24,716 nt of DNA from Bacteroidia bacterium (GCA_009930445.1 RZYD01000007.1:1-24716); one strand, 5' to 3'. Shown: positions 15,917 through 23,646, numbered from the stretch's first letter. Notes: generated from the sequence alone by a model not told the origin. Made by a program: numbers and translations.

Positions 15917-15948
15917 AAAAAAAAAAAGCTCCGTAGGCTACGGAGCTT
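15917..15948 (-). terminator. Intrinsic terminator of the HU gene
   Basis: AAGCTCCGTA (15926-15935) and TACGGAGCTT (15939-15948) form a perfect 10-base-pair stem with a GGC loop. On the minus strand the stem is followed by an 11-base T run (15927-15917), partly in the stem. It lies between the HU stop (15965) and the trmH start (15913). Confidence 0.92.
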
Positions 15949-15964
15949 AAGTTTTTGCTAAATC

Positions 15965-16225
15965 CTATTTAAGTTCAGCACCGGGACGAAATTTCACTAC
16001 TTTTTTTGACGGAATAGTGATGGTTTTCCCTGTCTGAGGATTTCTGCCGGTTCTTGAGGCACGTTCAGTAACGCTCCATGAACCGAAGCCAACAAGTGCT
16101 ACTCTTTCTTCTTGTTTTAGCGCTCCTTTAACATTGTTAACGAAAGCATCTAAAGCTTTGCCTGCATCGGCTTTTGTCAGATTAGCATCTTTGGTGATTG
16201 CATCAATAAGTTCAGCTTTGTTCAT
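15965..16225 (-). CDS. HU family DNA-binding protein (copy 1)
   Basis: The protein has 86 residues, all HU domain: the opening MNKAELIDAITKDANLTKADAGKALDAFV dimerisation helices, the GFGSWSV strand, and the minor-groove arm SRTGRNPQTGKTITIPSKKVVKFRPG with the conserved RNP. HU bends and compacts DNA as a dimer. A second HU gene at 18312 differs in arm and body sequence, so hetero- or homodimers are both possible. It is divergent from the TPR gene across a 285-base gap and has its own terminator. Confidence 0.96.
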   Translation of the reverse strand: MNKAELIDAITKDANLTKADAGKALDAFVNNVKGALKQEERVALVGFGSWSVTERASRTGRNPQTGKTITIPSKKVVKFRPGAELK

Positions 16226-16262
16226 AATAAAGTTTTTTGGTTGATAAACTGGAAAATTTTTG

Positions 16263-16292
16263 TAAATATAGTCTAAAATATTGAAAAATCAA
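16263..16292 (-). promoter_or_regulatory. Candidate promoter of HU copy 1
   Basis: On the minus strand, TTG (16292-16290), a 19-base spacer and TATATTTA (16270-16263) lie 37 bases before the start. The -7 box differs from TAnnTTTG only in the last base. The remainder of the divergent gap (16293-16461) is AT-rich, and I see nothing identifiable in it. Confidence 0.5.
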
Positions 16293-16461
16293 GGCTTTCA
16301 GACGATTTAAAGCAAAAAATGTTAATAAAAAGCATGGTTTGTTAATAATCTGCCTCCGAAAAAGCTCAAACCAGAGGAAAAACCGTTTAAAACAGGCCGA
16401 TTGGGGAATAAGGAAGGGGGAAATTGCACCCATAATTTCCATCAAAAAGAATGACAGGTAG

Positions 16462-16491
16462 TTTGGTATGTCGAAAAAACGATTATTTTTG
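16462..16491 (+). promoter_or_regulatory. Full Bacteroidota-type promoter of the TPR gene
   Basis: TTTG (16462-16465), an 18-base spacer and TATTTTTG (16484-16491) match the -33/-7 consensus exactly. The predicted transcript starts near 16496. This excludes the in-frame ATG at 16451 and selects the ATG at 16511. Confidence 0.75.
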
Positions 16492-16510
16492 CAAAAATTT
16501 CAATAGAATT

Positions 16511-17197
16511 ATGGCAAAAAAGCACGATAACGCAGAAGACAACCTGATGGTCGTTGAGGATGCGCTCAGCAAATCGGAACAGTTTATAGAAAGGAACCAA
16601 CGCATTATTACCATTGTCATTGGTGCAATTGTAGTTTTAATTCTGGCTTATCTGGGATACCAGCGTTACTTCCTGCTTCCCCGCAACAATGAGGCACAAG
16701 AACAAATGTTCATGGCTGAAAAATACTTTGAGCAGGATTCTTTTAATCTGGCACTGTTTGGCGATGGTGGCAATTATCTTGGATTCCTCGATATTATAGA
16801 TGAATACGGAGTGACTAAATCAGCTAACCTGGCGAAGTATTATGCCGGTGTTTGTTTTTTGCACCGCGGTGAATACGAAAATGCCATCGAATACCTGCGA
16901 AAATTTAAAAGTAAGGACCTGTTGGTTTCTGCCATGGCACTATCTGCTTCCGGAGATGCCTATATGGAACTGGGAGAAACCGAAAAGGCACTTAAGCAGT
17001 ATAAAAATGCAGTGGCTAAAAACCCCAATGAATTTTCAACGCCCTATTACCTTCTGAAAGCCGGATTGGCCAGTGAAGAACTAGGCCAATACAGTGATGC
17101 TGCCGGTTTTTATGAAAAGATAAAAACAGACTATCCCAAAAGTGCACTGGCCCGCGAAGCAGATAAATACATTGCCAGAGCCAAAGGAAAAATATAA
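16511..17197 (+). CDS. Membrane-anchored tetratricopeptide repeat protein
   Basis: The protein has 228 residues from ATG 16511. A longer frame starts at 16451, but that codon lies upstream of the promoter. A charged N-terminal segment of about 30 residues precedes one membrane span at about 31-51 (RIITIVIGAIVVLILAYLGY). The rest is helical, with TPR-like repeats such as LAKYYAGVCFLHRGEYENAIEYL, SASGDAYMELGETEKALKQY and LAGLASEELGQYSDAAGFY-type units. The layout resembles YfgM-like proteins, which attach to the Sec machinery or act as periplasmic chaperone partners. That role is only inferred, and it may simply be a scaffolding TPR protein. A strong terminator follows, so it is monocistronic. 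Confidence 0.85.
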   Translation: MAKKHDNAEDNLMVVEDALSKSEQFIERNQRIITIVIGAIVVLILAYLGYQRYFLLPRNNEAQEQMFMAEKYFEQDSFNLALFGDGGNYLGFLDIIDEYGVTKSANLAKYYAGVCFLHRGEYENAIEYLRKFKSKDLLVSAMALSASGDAYMELGETEKALKQYKNAVAKNPNEFSTPYYLLKAGLASEELGQYSDAAGFYEKIKTDYPKSALAREADKYIARAKGKI

Positions 17198-17218
17198 TTC
17201 TACTTGCAGAAATATTTC

Positions 17219-17252
17219 AAACCGTTCCACACGAACGGTTTTTTTATTTTTT
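17219..17252 (+). terminator. Intrinsic terminator of the TPR gene
   Basis: AAACCGTT (17219-17226) and AACGGTTT (17234-17241) form an 8-base-pair stem with the 7-base loop CCACACG. A T-rich tail runs to 17252, interrupted by one A. Confidence 0.9.
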
Positions 17253-17280
17253 GTACCTTCATCCCCAACAAAACCGGAAT

Positions 17281-18234
17281 ATGGCACGGATTATTTTTAT
17301 GGGCACACCACAGTTTGCAGTTCCGTCACTGGAAGCCCTGCTTGCAGCCGGTCACGAAGTGGTTGCTGTGGTTACCCCCCCGGATAAGCCAGCCGGAAGA
17401 GGGAGAAAACTACAACCTTGTCCGGTAAAAATTACTGCCATGGCCCATGGGTTAACCGTATTGCAACCTGAAAAACTAAAAGATCCCGGGTTCATCCTTA
17501 CGTTAGAACAACTCGAACCGGAAATTATTGTTGTTGTTGCATTCCGGATGCTTCCGGAAGAAATTTGGACCCTTCCGGCACAAGGAACATTTAATCTCCA
17601 CAGTTCCTACCTCCCCAACTACCGGGGCGCAGCGCCAATGAACCATGCCATCATTAATGGTGAAACCGAAACAGGTATCACTACCTTCTTGCTCGATAAA
17701 ACCATTGATACAGGGAAAATCCTCCTCCAAGAAAAAGTACGCATTCCTTCGGAAATGAATGTCGGACAGCTGCATGACCTGCTGATGAATAAAGGGGCTG
17801 CACTGGTACTGAAAACCATCGAAGCCATCGAAAATAAGACCCTTACCCCAATGGATCAACGTCGGTGTGCGGATTCGCATAATCTGAAAACAGCACCAAA
17901 ATTCACCAAAGAAGATTTACGAATCAACTGGCATCTGGCAGCCCAAAAAATTCATAACTTTATCAGAGGTTTAAGCCCTTACCCTGCAGCTTTTACTACC
18001 CTTTGCGCCCCGGATGGTGATGAATTTCAAATCAAAATATTTACTGCATCGGTCAAACCAGGAAAAGAAAACTGTCCCGGAACCCTGCTGACAAACTGCA
18101 AAAACACCCTTGAGGTCGCCACAGGAAATGGAATTATTGCGATTGAAGAACTTCAGATTCAGGGAAAAAAGAGGATGAGCGTTGACGATTTTTTGCGTGG
18201 ATTCACCCTGACCAACGACTGGAAAATGAAATAA
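17281..18234 (+). CDS. fmt: Methionyl-tRNA formyltransferase
   Basis: Fmt formylates initiator Met-tRNA with 10-formyl-tetrahydrofolate in the cytoplasm. It has 317 residues from ATG 17281. The frame runs back to 17251, but MARIIFMGTPQFAVPSLEAL is the standard N-terminus and the earlier part overlaps the terminator tail. The catalytic triad N105, H107 and D143 lies in FNLHSSYLPNYRGAAP and IDTGKILLQ. The folate loop TPPDKPAGRGRKLQP is intact. The C-terminal OB-like domain with FIRGLSPYPAAFT is complete. It stands alone, without the def gene often found next to fmt in other phyla. Confidence 0.97.
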   Translation: MARIIFMGTPQFAVPSLEALLAAGHEVVAVVTPPDKPAGRGRKLQPCPVKITAMAHGLTVLQPEKLKDPGFILTLEQLEPEIIVVVAFRMLPEEIWTLPAQGTFNLHSSYLPNYRGAAPMNHAIINGETETGITTFLLDKTIDTGKILLQEKVRIPSEMNVGQLHDLLMNKGAALVLKTIEAIENKTLTPMDQRRCADSHNLKTAPKFTKEDLRINWHLAAQKIHNFIRGLSPYPAAFTTLCAPDGDEFQIKIFTASVKPGKENCPGTLLTNCKNTLEVATGNGIIAIEELQIQGKKRMSVDDFLRGFTLTNDWKMK

Positions 18235-18246
18235 GAAGGACAAAAA

Positions 18247-18288
18247 TTGCTTTTAGCAAAAAAAAATAATATTATTGCAGTTGCAATA
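18247..18288 (+). promoter_or_regulatory. Promoter of HU copy 2 with overlapping inverted repeat
   Basis: TTG (18247-18249), a 20-base spacer and TATTATTG (18270-18277, one mismatch to TAnnTTTG) precede the start by 35 bases. The inverted repeat TATTGC-AGTT-GCAATA (18273-18288) covers the -7 box and the likely transcription start, so it could be an operator or a 5' RNA hairpin. Confidence 0.45.
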
Positions 18289-18311
18289 TCACTAACCCAA
18301 AACTTTACCTT

Positions 18312-18584
18312 ATGAATAAAGCGGAACTAATTGATTTTATTGCCCAGGAAACCGGCCAGACCAAGGTTGTGGCTCAAAAAGCCCTTGAGGCTTATGTAAA
18401 AGCAGTTAAAGCGTCTTTAGTGGCTGGAGATCGTATCCAACTTACCGGATTCGGAACGTTTTACGTTGACTCCCGCGCTGCAAGGCTTGGCAGAAATCCA
18501 CGTACCGGACAAGAAATCGCTATTGGCGCAAAAAAAATCGCTAAATTTAAGCCTGGGAAAGACCTGGCCGATGCGGTGAAGTAA
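18312..18584 (+). CDS. HU family DNA-binding protein (copy 2)
   Basis: The protein has 90 residues with the HU fold: MNKAELIDFIAQETGQTKVVAQKALEAYV, GFGTFYVDSRAARLGRNPRTGQEI, and AKKIAKFKPGKDLADAVK at the end. The RNP-type arm tip is present. It has a longer C-terminal helix than copy 1 and roughly half of the positions differ, so it is an old paralogue rather than a recent duplicate. It is convergent with recQ, and a shared stem-loop separates them. Confidence 0.96.
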   Translation: MNKAELIDFIAQETGQTKVVAQKALEAYVKAVKASLVAGDRIQLTGFGTFYVDSRAARLGRNPRTGQEIAIGAKKIAKFKPGKDLADAVK

Positions 18585-18597
18585 CAGGATCGATTAA

Positions 18598-18636
18598 AAA
18601 ATAAAAGGTTGTGCAGAATACGCAACCTTTTATTTT
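18598..18636. terminator. Bidirectional terminator between HU copy 2 and recQ
   Basis: AAAATAAAAGGTTG (18598-18611) and its perfect complement (18623-18636) form a 14-base-pair stem around an 11-base loop. The arms are A-rich on one side and T-rich on the other, giving a U tract in both directions. The recQ stop codon (18630-18632) lies within the right arm. Confidence 0.85.
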
Positions 18637-20534
18637 ATCCACTGATAACGCAAATCCGACAAAAGAGTGACGGTCTTGTTATCCAGAAGATATTGCATTA
18701 CATGCAACAATTGATCTTCATTTACATCATAGGCTTCAGAAAAAATCTCATCTATTGTACAAGGCCGCTCAAGCAATAACTTTTTCACCCGCACGGCAAT
18801 GGCTTCGTAGATTAACGGCCCCAAATCGGGCTTTTTTCGTCGGCAAAAATCACAAGTTCCGCAAGGTAAGGCCGACTTCTCACCAAAATAAGCCAGCAAC
18901 ATCCTACTTCTGCATTGCGAGGTATCCTGCACATACTCCTTCACTGCCTCCAGTCGTTTTTTTGCCATTTCTTTCCGGTCACGGTAATTTTTTTTACTGA
19001 TATGCAAATCTTTAGCGGGCAGATGGGGAATCAAAAATACCAGTTGCGGATGCTCCGCCTGGGGGATATAATCAATAATTTCAAATGAATGCAACTTATT
19101 CAACCCGTACACCAACTGATCGGGCATAATTCCGGCTTTGCGAGCCAATGCCTTTTCATTCAAAGCGACATAAGTGGTAAATAACCCGGAATACGATCGT
19201 AACAGCAGCTTAACCAATCCATCATATTTACTGTTTTCGACCTGAAAACGGTACAAATCTTCTTTCGAAACCTTAATTATCATCTTCGATGGAGAATGAA
19301 AGGCCTCGTTCATCAAAATATATCCTTCTTTTTCAAGCAGCTGCAGCGCACTAAATGTAATTGCCGGATCAAATCGGTAATGCGAGCAAAATTCAGGCAG
19401 ATCAAAATCAATGGTTTTATCGCGGCCTGTTCCAATAGGGAGAGCTGCAAAATTCATTAACGCCTGATAGACCGAACGGATAAATTGGATATCCGGAAAC
19501 GAGAGGGCAAGGTTCCGGTCAAGATTCAAAATATCCTGATCATCATACAACAACACGGCATACGACCGCAGAAGGTCCCTTCCGCCCCTTCCGGCTTCCT
19601 GAAAATATGCCTCCAAATTATCCGGTATATCCAAATGCACGACCCACCGGACATCCGGTTTATCAATGCCCATTCCAAACGCATTGGTGGCCACAATTAC
19701 CCGAACTTCATTGTTAACCCATTGTTGCTGACGCTTATCCCGCAAATCGGATGTCAAACCAGCATGGTACCAAGTTGCAGAAATCGAATTGCGCTGAAGA
19801 AATTCAGCAATCTCGCGGGTGCGTTTACGGTTCCTTACGTACACGATTCCCGTTCCCTTTACCCCATTGATAATCTTTAACAACTTTCCATATTTATCTT
19901 CTTCTTTATAAACAAGATAGGTAAGATTAGGACGCGCGAAACTTTTTTGGAAAAGGTTATTTTTTTTAAACCCAAGTTTTTGCTGAATATCAACAACAAC
20001 GTCCGGTGTTGCGGTAGCGGTCAGAGCAATCACAGGAACCGTAGGAATCCGCTTACGAATTTCAGCAATCTCAAGATAAGGAGGACGGAAATCATAGCCC
20101 CATTGCGAAATACAATGAGCTTCATCAACGGCCAGCAGGGATACCTTCATGGCTTCGATATTCAGCGTAATCAGATCAGATTTCAGGCGCTCGGGAGAGA
20201 TATACAAAAATTTTAGATTTTCATTCACTGCATTATCAATCACATTGCTGATTTCACGTGCATTCATACCGGAATAAATAGCAGAAGCTTTGATATTACG
20301 CTTTTTTAAATTTTCAACCTGATCTTTCATCAAGGCAATCAAAGGGGAAATAACAAGAGTGAGCCCGGGAAGTGCGAGACCCGGAACCTGAAAGCAAAGC
20401 GACTTTCCTCCTCCGGTAGGCAACAAAGCAAGCGTATCATTTCCTTTCATTACCGATTGAATGATATCTTCCTGCAAAGCCCTGAATTGCGGATACCCCC
20501 AATAATGCTGCAATATTTTATGAAGTTCTGTCAC
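18630..20534 (-). CDS. recQ: ATP-dependent DNA helicase RecQ
   Basis: RecQ is a 3'-5' superfamily 2 helicase in recombination and fork repair. It has 634 residues from a GTG start at 20534. Motif I is TGGGKS (K44), motif II DEAH (137-140), followed by CISQWGYDFRPPY. Motif VI lies in QEAGRGGRD. The RecQ-Ct zinc site uses C in SQCRSRML plus the PCGTCDFC cluster, and a winged helix follows. There is no HRDC domain; the C-terminus is a short helical module, as is common in this phylum. No ATG fits the N-terminus. An in-frame TTG at 20549 lies at or before the predicted transcription start, while GTG gives the family-like MTELHKILQHYWGY. Confidence 0.95.
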   Translation of the reverse strand: MTELHKILQHYWGYPQFRALQEDIIQSVMKGNDTLALLPTGGGKSLCFQVPGLALPGLTLVISPLIALMKDQVENLKKRNIKASAIYSGMNAREISNVIDNAVNENLKFLYISPERLKSDLITLNIEAMKVSLLAVDEAHCISQWGYDFRPPYLEIAEIRKRIPTVPVIALTATATPDVVVDIQQKLGFKKNNLFQKSFARPNLTYLVYKEEDKYGKLLKIINGVKGTGIVYVRNRKRTREIAEFLQRNSISATWYHAGLTSDLRDKRQQQWVNNEVRVIVATNAFGMGIDKPDVRWVVHLDIPDNLEAYFQEAGRGGRDLLRSYAVLLYDDQDILNLDRNLALSFPDIQFIRSVYQALMNFAALPIGTGRDKTIDFDLPEFCSHYRFDPAITFSALQLLEKEGYILMNEAFHSPSKMIIKVSKEDLYRFQVENSKYDGLVKLLLRSYSGLFTTYVALNEKALARKAGIMPDQLVYGLNKLHSFEIIDYIPQAEHPQLVFLIPHLPAKDLHISKKNYRDRKEMAKKRLEAVKEYVQDTSQCRSRMLLAYFGEKSALPCGTCDFCRRKKPDLGPLIYEAIAVRVKKLLLERPCTIDEIFSEAYDVNEDQLLHVMQYLLDNKTVTLLSDLRYQWIK

Positions 20535-20551
20535 ATTGTTTGTTTTCAAAA

Positions 20552-20559
20552 CAAATATA
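20552..20559 (-). promoter_or_regulatory. -7 box TATATTTG of recQ
   Basis: An exact TAnnTTTG match on the minus strand, ending 18 bases before the GTG start at 20534. The expected transcription start is near 20547, which makes the TTG at 20549 unusable and leaves a leader of about a dozen bases. Confidence 0.55.
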
Positions 20560-20717
20560 ATGAAAGTGTTGGATTTAAACGTTTTTAATCGCTTGCGATT
20601 TGATCCCGCTGTTTCTCACACGCCTATTGTTTTAATAGAAAGAATAATTACATCGAAAGCGAACATTGAGGAGTGGATGGTGTTATTATTTAAATTCAAC
20701 AAAAACCATACGACAAA
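20560..20717. other. Divergent intergenic region recQ / cyd operon
   Basis: The region holds a palindrome AATCGC-TT-GCGATT (20587-20600) and a small stem CTATT-GTTTT-AATAG around 20632. It must carry the cyd operon promoter, but no exact TAnnTTTG box is seen on the plus strand. A 53-residue frame from 20560 ends with an ATGA overlap at the DUF4492 start; I do not call it a gene. Confidence 0.4.
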
Positions 20718-20948
20718 ATGAAGGGAAACAAAAGCCATCACCTGTTTTCAAAAATTTTCTATTTTTATTACGATGGATTTCGGTCAATGACAGTAGGCAA
20801 AAAATTGTGGGCGATCATTGTTATTAAGCTCGCGATTTTTTTTCTGGTGATGCGAATATTTTTCTTTCCGGATTTTTTGAAGACCCATTTTAAAAATGAC
20901 AAGGAAAGAAGTAATTATGTATTTGAGCAACTTATTAACCAAGAATAA
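20718..20948 (+). CDS. DUF4492 protein, cytochrome bd operon
   Basis: The protein has 76 residues. A polar N-terminus is followed by FYYDGFRSMTVGKKLWAII, then a single membrane span at about 30-51 ending FFFPDF, and a charged tail. The block Y-x-D-G-F-R-x-M-T-x-G-K-x-L-W and the FFFP end are the DUF4492 signature. In this phylum DUF4492 genes occur directly upstream of cydA, as here, where the gap is 5 bases. No activity is established. Position and topology suggest an accessory subunit or assembly factor of the bd oxidase, possibly binding at the CydAB surface. Confidence 0.88.
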   Translation: MKGNKSHHLFSKIFYFYYDGFRSMTVGKKLWAIIVIKLAIFFLVMRIFFFPDFLKTHFKNDKERSNYVFEQLINQE

Positions 20949-20953
20949 GGAAT

Positions 20954-22498
20954 ATGGAAAACATCGACTTTAGTTTGGTCGACTGGTCGAGGGCACAATT
21001 TGCACTTACAGCGTATTACCATTGGCTGTTTGTACCTTTAACCCTGGGGATTACCTGGATTATCGCCATCATGGAGACCATTTATGTCCGTACGGGCAAT
21101 CCGGAATGGAAAAGAACGACAAAATTCTGGATGATTCTATTTGGTATTAATTTCGCTATAGGCGTTTCCACAGGGATAATCATGGAATTTGAATTTGGAA
21201 CCAACTGGTCGAATTATTCGTGGTTTGTGGGCGATATTTTTGGGGCACCGCTGGCCATTGAAGGTATAATGGCTTTTTTTATGGAATCCGTCTTCATTGC
21301 CGTCATGTTTTTTGGCTGGAATAAGGTAAGCAAACGATTTCATCTCACTTCCACATGGCTGGTAGCCCTCGGATCAAATCTATCGGCATTGTGGATACTG
21401 GTGGCGAACGGATGGATGCAGAACCCGGTTGGGATGTTTTTTAACCCCGACACGGCCCGCAACGAAATACTCAACTTTTGGGAAGTATTTCTTAATCCGA
21501 TAGCTGTCAACAAGTTTCTACATACAATTTTTTCCTCTTACGTTTATGCTGCAGCATTTGTTATTGGGGTCAGTTCATGGTACCTGCTGCGAAAACGGCA
21601 TATCCTGCTGGCCAAACGAAGCATCCTGATCGCCTCGGTTTTTGGACTTTTAGGGGCTGCTGCCACGGTCATCACCGGTGATGGATCTGCTTATCAGGTC
21701 GCCCAGCACCAACCTATGAAACTTGCCGCCATGGAAGGATTATATGAAGGTACTGAAAATGCGGGTCTGGTGATTTTTTGTTTCTTAAAGGATCCCGAAA
21801 ATCCGGAAAATCAAGGACACAAGGAACAAATCATGAAAATTCAATTTCCACGCCTGCTTTCATACCTTGCCTACCGCAATTTTAATGCCTTCGTCCCTGG
21901 AATTAAAGACTTAATCGACGGCAATCCGGAACAGGGCATTCCTCCGGTTGCAGAAAAAATTGAAAAAGGAAAACGTTCAATTCATGCCCTTTCGACCTAT
22001 AAACGGGAAAAGGAAGCAGGAAACATAAACGCAGCATGGGAAGCCCGCAAAATATTTGAAGAAAACTTTGAATATTTTGGGTACGGCTATTTTGATGATG
22101 ATTATAACCATTTGATTCCCAATGTTCCGGTAACCTTCTACAGTTTTCATATCATGGTTGGGCTGGGCTTTCTTTTTGTGCTCTTCTTTCTCCTCTCTTT
22201 GCAGAAAGTATTCAGAAACAGCATAGGCGAAAAACGATGGTTTCTTTATGCCGGAATCCTGATGATTCCTGCCACATTTCTGGCGTCACAAATGGGGTGG
22301 ACGGTTGCTGAAATGGGACGACAACCCTGGGTTATTCAGGATATTATGCCCACAATGATCGCGGTTTCTCAAATCAATGCCGATGCAGTAAAGCTCACTT
22401 TTACCCTTTTTGCCTTCATTTTTTCCGGATTAGCCATAGCTGAAGTGAGTATTATGTTAAAACAAATCAAAACAGGACCAAAAGAGGAAGGAAATTAA
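20954..22498 (+). CDS. cydA: Cytochrome bd ubiquinol oxidase subunit I
   Basis: CydA carries hemes b558, b595 and d and oxidises quinol while reducing O2. The protein has 514 residues. Heme ligands are H23 (b595 side, YYHWLFVPL), H190 (KFLHTIFSSYV) and M447 (SQMGW). E103 and E111 in AIEGIMAFFMESVF correspond to the proton-path Glu residues of the E. coli enzyme. The quinol loop has QHQPMKLAAMEGLYEG (K256, E261) and continues through a region of about 110 residues aligned in style with the long Q-loop of the E. coli-type subfamily. GWTVAEMGRQPW follows. It is preceded by the DUF4492 gene and followed by cydB after one base. Confidence 0.97.
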   Translation: MENIDFSLVDWSRAQFALTAYYHWLFVPLTLGITWIIAIMETIYVRTGNPEWKRTTKFWMILFGINFAIGVSTGIIMEFEFGTNWSNYSWFVGDIFGAPLAIEGIMAFFMESVFIAVMFFGWNKVSKRFHLTSTWLVALGSNLSALWILVANGWMQNPVGMFFNPDTARNEILNFWEVFLNPIAVNKFLHTIFSSYVYAAAFVIGVSSWYLLRKRHILLAKRSILIASVFGLLGAAATVITGDGSAYQVAQHQPMKLAAMEGLYEGTENAGLVIFCFLKDPENPENQGHKEQIMKIQFPRLLSYLAYRNFNAFVPGIKDLIDGNPEQGIPPVAEKIEKGKRSIHALSTYKREKEAGNINAAWEARKIFEENFEYFGYGYFDDDYNHLIPNVPVTFYSFHIMVGLGFLFVLFFLLSLQKVFRNSIGEKRWFLYAGILMIPATFLASQMGWTVAEMGRQPWVIQDIMPTMIAVSQINADAVKLTFTLFAFIFSGLAIAEVSIMLKQIKTGPKEEGN

Positions 22499-22499
22499 T

Positions 22500-23633
22500 A
22501 TGTTTGAAAATCTGTCACACAACGCGTTACAGCACTATTGGTGGGGAATTATTGCACTGCTGGGTGCTTTCCTTGTTTTTATGATGTTCGTTCAGGGGGG
22601 ACAATCATTTCTGCTGAGTTTTGCCCGCAGTAAAACGGAAAAAAGTATGTTGGTAAATACGCTGGGGCGCAAATGGGAAATCACTTTTACCACACTGGTA
22701 ACCTTTGGTGGCGCATTTTTTGCCTCGTTTCCACTATTTTACAGCACCAGCTTTGGAGGCGCTTACTGGGTTTGGATGGCCATTCTCTTCAGCTTTATCA
22801 TTCAGGCTATCGCCTATGAATTCAGGACGAAACCCAAAAATATCTTGGGATCAAAAACCTATGAGGTATTCCTCTTTATCAACGGAATTCTGGGAACAGT
22901 GCTGATTGGGACAGCTGTTGGAACTTTTTTCACCGGTTCGAACTTTAGCGTAGATCCAGTGACTCACTTTTCCCAATGGGAACATCCCGCTTACGGACTG
23001 GAAGCCATCGTGAACTTCAGAAATGTTGCGCTGGGACTCGCTGTATTTTTTCTGGCCAGAGTGCTTGGACTCCTTTACTTCATGAATACCATCGATGATC
23101 AGGAAATCACAACCCGAAGCCGCAAGAACCTTTTCCTCAATGCGGTTCCCTTTTTGATTTTCTTTCTCTATTTTCTCGTAACACTATTCATTAATACAGG
23201 TTTTGCCTATGATCCGGCAAACGGTGCAGTGTTCGAAAAGCCTTATAAATACCTGCATAACTTCCTTGAAATGCCCGTTGTAGGTATTCTTTTTCTGTTG
23301 GGTGTACTTGGTGTTGCAGGGGGTATAATCCTGGGGGTGAAGAAAAGAAATCGTCATGCCTTCCGAAGCGCCGGAGCCGGTACGGTGCTCACAGTATTTA
23401 CACTTTTTCTGGTCGCCGGGTACAATAATACTGCTTTCTATCCTTCTGTGCATGACCTGCAAAGCAGCCTGACAATTCAAAACAGCTCATCAAGCCTCTA
23501 TACGCTAAAAGTTATGAGTTATGTATCATTACTTGTGCCAGTGGTGGTTACCTATATTTATTTTGTATGGCGATCGATGAACAGGAAACAAATCAGCAAA
23601 GAAGAGTTAAACGAAGATATTCATATTTATTAA
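22500..23633 (+). CDS. cydB: Cytochrome bd ubiquinol oxidase subunit II
   Basis: CydB is the membrane partner that stabilises CydA. It has 377 residues and eight or nine predicted spans. The start MFENLSHNALQHYWWGIIALLGAFLVFMMFVQGGQSFLL has the usual GGQ motif. GRKWEITFTTLVTFGGAFFASFPLFYSTSFGGAYWVWM and FRTK further match the family. One base separates it from the cydA stop, so the two are translationally linked. Thirteen bases after its stop a small membrane-protein gene begins. Confidence 0.96.
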   Translation: MFENLSHNALQHYWWGIIALLGAFLVFMMFVQGGQSFLLSFARSKTEKSMLVNTLGRKWEITFTTLVTFGGAFFASFPLFYSTSFGGAYWVWMAILFSFIIQAIAYEFRTKPKNILGSKTYEVFLFINGILGTVLIGTAVGTFFTGSNFSVDPVTHFSQWEHPAYGLEAIVNFRNVALGLAVFFLARVLGLLYFMNTIDDQEITTRSRKNLFLNAVPFLIFFLYFLVTLFINTGFAYDPANGAVFEKPYKYLHNFLEMPVVGILFLLGVLGVAGGIILGVKKRNRHAFRSAGAGTVLTVFTLFLVAGYNNTAFYPSVHDLQSSLTIQNSSSSLYTLKVMSYVSLLVPVVVTYIYFVWRSMNRKQISKEELNEDIHIY

Positions 23634-23646
23634 TACAGAAACAAAG

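Noticed and set aside
16212..16445. A 77-residue minus-strand frame upstream of HU copy 1
   Set aside because: It overlaps the HU start out of frame, spans the HU promoter, and its phenylalanine-rich content is what AT-rich intergenic DNA gives by chance.
16293..16461. Possible small RNA in the HU-TPR divergent gap (GGTTTG ... CAAACC arms)
   Set aside because: Six-base arms with a loop of over 20 bases in AT-rich DNA, and no terminator or promoter of its own.
20536..20721. A 61-residue frame (53 from ATG 20560) ending in an ATGA overlap with the DUF4492 start
   Set aside because: It crosses the recQ promoter and start on the other strand, resembles no family I know and lacks a visible promoter; the ATGA overlap alone is weak evidence.
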